Assembly: GCF_003367355.1 (NCBI RefSeq)
Contig: NZ_CP031413.1
Coordinates: forward strand, 1,220,921-1,284,920
From: Lysobacter sp. TY2-98
Lineage (GTDB): Bacteria > Pseudomonadota > Gammaproteobacteria > Xanthomonadales > Xanthomonadaceae
Length of the DNA: 64,000 bases
Direction: 5' to 3'
The notes below the pieces were generated by a model. That model was not told the origin of the DNA, searched no databases, and was given only the letters and a program-made list of their open reading frames with translations. This document shows, in pieces, positions 60,998-64,000 of this stretch. Position 1 is the stretch's first letter, and every line of letters starts with the position of its first letter. The position numbers were made by a program, and so were the translations under genes.

Positions 60998-61363
60998 ATG
61001 GCCCGAATCCTCATCGTCGACGACTCGCCCTCCCAGCTGATGGGCATCCGCCGCCTCGTCGAGAAGCTCGGGCATGAAGCCCTCACCGCGGAAGATGGCG
61101 CCGCGGGCGTCGAAGCCGCCAAGCGCGAGCTGCCGGACCTCATCCTGATGGACGTGGTGATGCCGAACCTCAACGGCTTCCAGGCGACGCGCGCGATCAC
61201 GCGCGAAGCCACCACCAAGCACATCCCGATCGTCCTCGTAACGACGAAGGATCAGGACACCGATCGCGTCTGGGGCATGCGGCAAGGCGCGAAGGCGTAC
61301 ATCACCAAGCCGTTCAACGACAACGACCTGGCCGAGATCATCGGTCAGTTGATGCCGGGCTAA
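60998..61363 (+). CDS. Single-domain response regulator (PilH/PilG-like)
   Basis: A 121-residue receiver domain with no output domain. The acidic pocket is Asp8/Asp9 (LIVDDSPSQ), the phosphoacceptor Asp52 (LILMDVVMPNLNGFQ), the switch Thr in LVTTKDQDTD and the Lys in ITKPF. The sequence closely resembles PilH, the twitching-motility receiver. PilG/PilH normally sit with pilIJ-chpA; none of these is here, so it is an orphan copy. It could act by protein-protein contact with a chemosensory kinase encoded elsewhere. Confidence 0.92.
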   Translation: MARILIVDDSPSQLMGIRRLVEKLGHEALTAEDGAAGVEAAKRELPDLILMDVVMPNLNGFQATRAITREATTKHIPIVLVTTKDQDTDRVWGMRQGAKAYITKPFNDNDLAEIIGQLMPG

Positions 61364-61378
61364 GCGCGCGCATCGTGT

Positions 61379-61413
61379 CAAAGAAAAGCCGCGCATTGCG
61401 CGGCTTTTTCTTT
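61379..61413. terminator. Bidirectional terminator between the receiver and cbpA genes
   Basis: AAAGAAAAGCCGCGC-ATT-GCGCGGCTTTTTCTTT forms a long stem whose 8-bp GC core is flanked by an A-run on the left and a T-run on the right. It therefore works as an intrinsic terminator for both convergent genes. Confidence 0.92.
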
Positions 61414-61430
61414 GCCCGTTCGCAAGTGTG

Positions 61431-62339
61431 TTACGCGCGTTCGTCCTCGAACGCATCACGCAGTGCTTCGTAGGCCTGGATCTGCCCCACGGACTGCGCA
61501 CGCGGCGCGGTGATTTCCAGTTCCACGATCTGGTCACCCGGCGGATCACCGGGAAGCCCGCGTCCACGCAAGCGCAGCTTGCGGCCCGCGTCGGAGTTCG
61601 GCGGGATGCGCAGCTCCACGCCGCCACCCAGCGTCGGCACGTGCACGGTCGCGCCGAGTGCGGCATCCCACGGCGTCACCTGCGCAACGTGGATGATGTT
61701 GCGGCCATCGACTTCGAACTGCGGATGCGCGGCGTATTCGACCTCGAGCAGGAGATCGCCACCGTTCGAGCCCTGCCCGGCGAGCCGGATCACCTGCCCT
61801 TCGCGCACGCCCTTGGGTATGCGCACGTCGAGCGTGCGGCCGTTGATACCGATGCGTACCGATTTGCCTTCGTAGACCGCTTCCAGCGGCACCGCGAGCT
61901 TGGCGCGGGTGTCGCTGCGCGGCGGCGCGCCGCGACCCATGCCCGGCCCCGGCCGCCCGCCACCACGGCGCGCCTGCCCGAACAGGCTTTCGAAGAAGTC
62001 ACTGAAGCCGCCGCCCGCGCCACCGCCGGCGAAGATCTCCTCGAAGTCGACGCCGCTCCCGCCGAAATCCCCGTAATCGCCGAAGCCCTGCGGGCCCGGC
62101 TGCACGTCGTCGCCCGGGCGATAGCCGCGCGCGCGCAATTGGTCGTAGGCCTTGCGCTTGGCGGGATCACGCAGCGCCTCGTAGGCCTCGTTGACGGCTT
62201 TGAAGCGGTCCTCGGCGTCGGCCTCCTTGCTGACGTCGGGGTGGTACTTGCGCGCCAGCCGGCGGTAGGCCGTCTTGATCTCGGCGTCGCCCGCACTGGG
62301 CTCGACGCCGAGAATCTCGTAGTAGTCCTTGAACTGCAT
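61431..62339 (-). CDS. cbpA: DnaJ-class co-chaperone CbpA
   Basis: A type II DnaJ/Hsp40 of 302 residues. The J domain (1-68) has DYYEILGVEPSAGDAEIKTAYRR and the HPD motif (YHPDVSKEAD). A Gly/Phe-rich region follows (about 85-140), then the two C-terminal substrate-binding domains (KLAVPLEAVYEGKSVRI, LRGRGLPGDPPGDQIVELEI). The zinc-finger domain of type I DnaJ is absent, which marks CbpA. It assists DnaK and, in E. coli, also binds curved DNA. It lies 110 bases behind hsp20 with a terminator between. Confidence 0.94.
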   Translation of the reverse strand: MQFKDYYEILGVEPSAGDAEIKTAYRRLARKYHPDVSKEADAEDRFKAVNEAYEALRDPAKRKAYDQLRARGYRPGDDVQPGPQGFGDYGDFGGSGVDFEEIFAGGGAGGGFSDFFESLFGQARRGGGRPGPGMGRGAPPRSDTRAKLAVPLEAVYEGKSVRIGINGRTLDVRIPKGVREGQVIRLAGQGSNGGDLLLEVEYAAHPQFEVDGRNIIHVAQVTPWDAALGATVHVPTLGGGVELRIPPNSDAGRKLRLRGRGLPGDPPGDQIVELEITAPRAQSVGQIQAYEALRDAFEDERA

Positions 62340-62364
62340 CCAGCGCTCCGCGGGTGGGGGAAAC

Positions 62365-62397
62365 GGAAACGGCCCGCAGGCGATGCCGACGGGCCGT
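62365..62397 (-). terminator. Terminator-like hairpin after hsp20
   Basis: An 8-bp stem (ACGGCCCG with CGGGCCGT) with 13-base loop, at 62369-62397, is followed on the minus strand by TTCCGTTTCC. It lies between hsp20 and cbpA, so the two heat-shock genes may be partly separated. Confidence 0.6.
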
Positions 62398-62449
62398 CAG
62401 TGTAGTGGGCGCGTCCGGACGGCGCCGTCGCGACCCTGCCCGCCCGCGG

Positions 62450-62932
62450 TTACTGACGCGTCGCGTCGCCCTGAACGCCCGCACCGACCTGGATGCGGCG
62501 TGGCGTCGTTTCCGGACGCTTGGGAATGCTGATCTCCAGCACGCCGTTGCGGCCGTTCGCCGTGATGCCCTCGGCATCGGCGCTGTCCGGCAGCGCGAAG
62601 CGGCGATGGAACGTGCCGTAGCGCCGCTCGACGCGTGAGTAGCGCCCGGTCTGCGCATTGATCTCGCTCTTGCGCTCGCCGCGGATCGACAGGATGCCCT
62701 TGTCCATCAGGACCTCGACGTCCTGCGGGTCGACGCCCGGAAGGTCCGCGAAGATGACGAAGCGGTTCGGCTCTTCGACGATGTCCACGCGCGGCGCCCA
62801 CTGGCTGGTCACCACCGACGACTCGTCGGTGCCGTTTTCGCCCGCGTTGAAAAAGCGCTCGAAGAGCTGCTTGAACTCGTCCTGGAGCTGCGACGCGCCC
62901 GGACGCTGCTGTGGATACTGGTTCAGGCTCAT
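62450..62932 (-). CDS. Hsp20/alpha-crystallin family heat-shock protein
   Basis: A small heat-shock protein of 160 residues that holds unfolding proteins for DnaK. The alpha-crystallin domain spans about 45-140 (WAPRVDIVEEPNRFVIFADLPGVDPQDVEV, GILSIRGERKSE, YGTFHRRFALPDSAD). The conserved GVLEISIPK at its end and a C-terminal tail follow. It has an N-terminal arm rich in Gln and Phe. A GGGAGGA ribosome-binding site precedes the ATG, and a sigma-32-type promoter lies about 50 bases further upstream. Confidence 0.95.
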   Translation of the reverse strand: MSLNQYPQQRPGASQLQDEFKQLFERFFNAGENGTDESSVVTSQWAPRVDIVEEPNRFVIFADLPGVDPQDVEVLMDKGILSIRGERKSEINAQTGRYSRVERRYGTFHRRFALPDSADAEGITANGRNGVLEISIPKRPETTPRRIQVGAGVQGDATRQ

Positions 62933-62981
62933 GGCCGGTGTCCTCCCTCGTTGAATGGCGGCGATGCCGCGCTGTCGCGAT

Positions 62982-63009
62982 ACGTAGGGCCCGCGCCCAG
63001 CCTTTCAAG
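62982..63009 (-). promoter_or_regulatory. Sigma-32 (heat-shock) promoter of hsp20
   Basis: On the minus strand, a perfect CTTGAAA -35 element (63003-63009) is followed after 13 bases by CCCTACGT (62982-62989), which resembles the CCCCATnT -10 of RpoH promoters. The distance to the hsp20 ATG is about 50 bases. Confidence 0.75.
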
Positions 63010-63072
63010 AGTCGACGCGCGCATCCGCCGACGGCCGTACACTGGCTTCAGACACCAGACAGGAGCACCCCC

Positions 63073-63552
63073 ATGGCCCAGCCCGGCGATCGCATTCCCG
63101 AAGTCGTCGTCCAGCAGATCACGTCGAACGGGATCGAGAAGACCGACACGCACTCGCTGTTCGGCGCCGGCAAGTCGGTCGTGTTCGCCGTGCCCGGCGC
63201 GTTCACGCCGACCTGCTCCGAGCGTCACCTTCCCGGCTTCATCGAACACTTCGACGAGTTCCGTCGCCGCGGCTACGACGTCGCCTGCATGGCGGTGAAC
63301 GATCCCTTCGTCATGCAGGCCTGGATGCGCAGCGCCGGCGTGCCGGACGGCATGGTGATGGTGGCCGACGGCAATGCCGAGCTGACGCGCGCGTTGGGCC
63401 TCGACCTCGACGCCTCCGCCTACGGCATGGGCATCCGCTCCAAGCGTTTCGCGATGGTCGTTGCCGACGGGGTGATCGAACAGCTGTTCGTCGAAGCGCC
63501 CGGCGAGTTCCGGGTGTCGACCGCGGAAAACCTGCTCGACGCGACGGCGTAA
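63073..63552 (+). CDS. Peroxiredoxin, Prx5-like
   Basis: A 159-residue peroxiredoxin reducing peroxides. The peroxidatic cysteine is Cys48 in PGAFTPTCSERHLPGF, the hallmark of the Prx5/hybrid group. A second cysteine, Cys72 (YDVACMAVND), is in the position used by several bacterial Prx5 proteins. The C-terminus (RSKRFAMVVADGVIEQLFVE) is conserved in the group. No fused glutaredoxin domain is present, so an external reductant (glutathione/glutaredoxin or thioredoxin) is needed. It is divergent from hsp20 and AGGAG precedes the ATG. Confidence 0.93.
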   Translation: MAQPGDRIPEVVVQQITSNGIEKTDTHSLFGAGKSVVFAVPGAFTPTCSERHLPGFIEHFDEFRRRGYDVACMAVNDPFVMQAWMRSAGVPDGMVMVADGNAELTRALGLDLDASAYGMGIRSKRFAMVVADGVIEQLFVEAPGEFRVSTAENLLDATA

Positions 63553-63555
63553 GCC

Positions 63556-64000
63556 TCAGCGCGACAGCACGTCGAACGAAATCCGCGCCCACGCGCCGCC
63601 CTGCGCGAGGGCGGTGAGCACGTGCGCGCCGGGTTCGGCGAGTTGCAGCGGCAGCGTCGCTGCGCCCGCGGTTTGCGCAACGAAGTGTCCGTCCAGCAGC
63701 CAGCGCACGTCGTCGTTCGTACCCAGCGCACGCACTTCGACGTGCACGGGCTTGCCGTCGCCCGAGGCGAGTGCGGCGCCGTCACGCACACCATCGATGT
63801 GCAGCGCCGTGGCGACGGCGCGGCTGTCGTCGCTGCAATCAGGTGCGAGCGGTGGCAATGACGACATCTCGCGCTCGCGCTGCGTCAGCCACGGCGAGGC
63901 GAGTACCGGCCAGCGCGCGATCGCGATGGTGCGACGCTCGTGAGGACGCGCGCAATCGGCCGACAGGCGCTGGCCGGATGCCGCATCGACCTCGATGTCG
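63556..64000 (-). CDS. pbpC: Penicillin-binding protein 1C, C-terminal part (runs off the window)
   Basis: The last 147 residues of an open frame that continues past the window end with no start codon required inside it. The visible part has SGQRLSADC followed by a WPVLASPWL-like segment and LPPLAPDC. It ends in an Ig-like domain (VHVEVRALGTNDDVRWLLDGHFV, LQLAEPGAHVLTAL) of the kind at the C-terminus of PBP1C (BiPBP_C). PBP1C is a bifunctional glycosyltransferase/transpeptidase whose catalytic domains would lie outside the window. Its stop is 4 bases from the convergent peroxiredoxin stop. Confidence 0.75.
   Translation of the reverse strand, partial: DIEVDAASGQRLSADCARPHERRTIAIARWPVLASPWLTQREREMSSLPPLAPDCSDDSRAVATALHIDGVRDGAALASGDGKPVHVEVRALGTNDDVRWLLDGHFVAQTAGAATLPLQLAEPGAHVLTALAQGGAWARISFDVLSR

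Overview
This is a GC-rich, densely packed bacterial chromosome segment with almost entirely housekeeping and metabolic content. It best fits the Xanthomonadaceae/Lysobacteraceae (Lysobacter, Luteimonas or Xanthomonas relatives). The grounds are a methionine synthase split into two genes behind an ArsR-methyltransferase fusion, the kynurenine genes that Xanthomonas-type bacteria use to make quinolinate and NAD, a 180-kDa class NAD-glutamate dehydrogenase, a YtrA-type GntR/ABC operon, and the order rpsF-rpsR-rplI-dnaB-alr. No tRNA, rRNA, CRISPR array, insertion sequence, integrase or phage gene was seen. The species assignment is inference.

Layout. 1-9.1 kb (minus strand): an OmpA-type lipoprotein, then an operon-like run rpsF-rpsR-rplI-dnaB-KTSC-alr-phrB, a DUF885 protein and an IscA-type iron-sulfur protein. 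9.2-24.7 kb (plus strand): asnS, two small unknown genes and a PaiB-like protein, then a tightly overlapped kynurenine/aminomuconate cluster: degenerate SDR, 2-aminomuconate semialdehyde dehydrogenase, beta-carbonic anhydrase, RidA-type 2-aminomuconate deaminase, 3-hydroxyanthranilate dioxygenase, ACMS decarboxylase, kynureninase and kynurenine 3-monooxygenase. sbcB, a beta-propeller diguanylate cyclase and a DUF2939 protein follow. 24.7-33 kb (minus): 5'-nucleotidase, NAD kinase, the giant glutamate dehydrogenase and an acyl-CoA dehydrogenase. 33.1-38.7 kb (plus): ArsR-methyltransferase regulator, split metH, and a permuted NlpC/P60-like protein. 38.7-42.7 kb (minus): two FKBP isomerases, ugd, slyX and a DUF2058 protein. 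42.8-46.3 kb (plus): a small exported peptide, a YtrA-type regulator and an ABC transporter, with a clear operator over the promoter, then a DUF2884 lipoprotein. 46.7-48.1 kb: fumC (minus). 48.2-52.6 kb (plus): purB, a subclass B3 metallo-beta-lactamase, a RoxA-type ribosomal oxygenase and a GNAT protein, the last three overlapping end to end. 52.8-61.4 kb (plus): sucA-sucB-lpdA, a methyltransferase, a LOG-family hydrolase, an AcuI-like reductase and a single-domain response regulator. 61.4-64 kb: CbpA-type DnaJ and Hsp20 (minus) with a heat-shock promoter, a Prx5-like peroxiredoxin (plus), and the 3' end of pbpC (minus) running off the window.

How it fits together. The kynurenine cluster can feed quinolinate to NAD synthesis, and its decarboxylase, dehydrogenase and deaminase offer an overflow route to 4-oxalocrotonate. 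The carbonic anhydrase inside it may handle the released CO2. The regulator in front of metH has its own nested palindromic operator and probably senses S-adenosyl metabolites. Glutamate dehydrogenase, the 2-oxoglutarate dehydrogenase genes and fumC all feed or run the citric acid cycle.

Most worth a second look: the YtrA operon with its small exported peptide, the lactamase-oxygenase-acetyltransferase operon, the ArsR-methyltransferase operator, the degenerate SDR, and the DnaA-box-like cluster upstream of dnaB.
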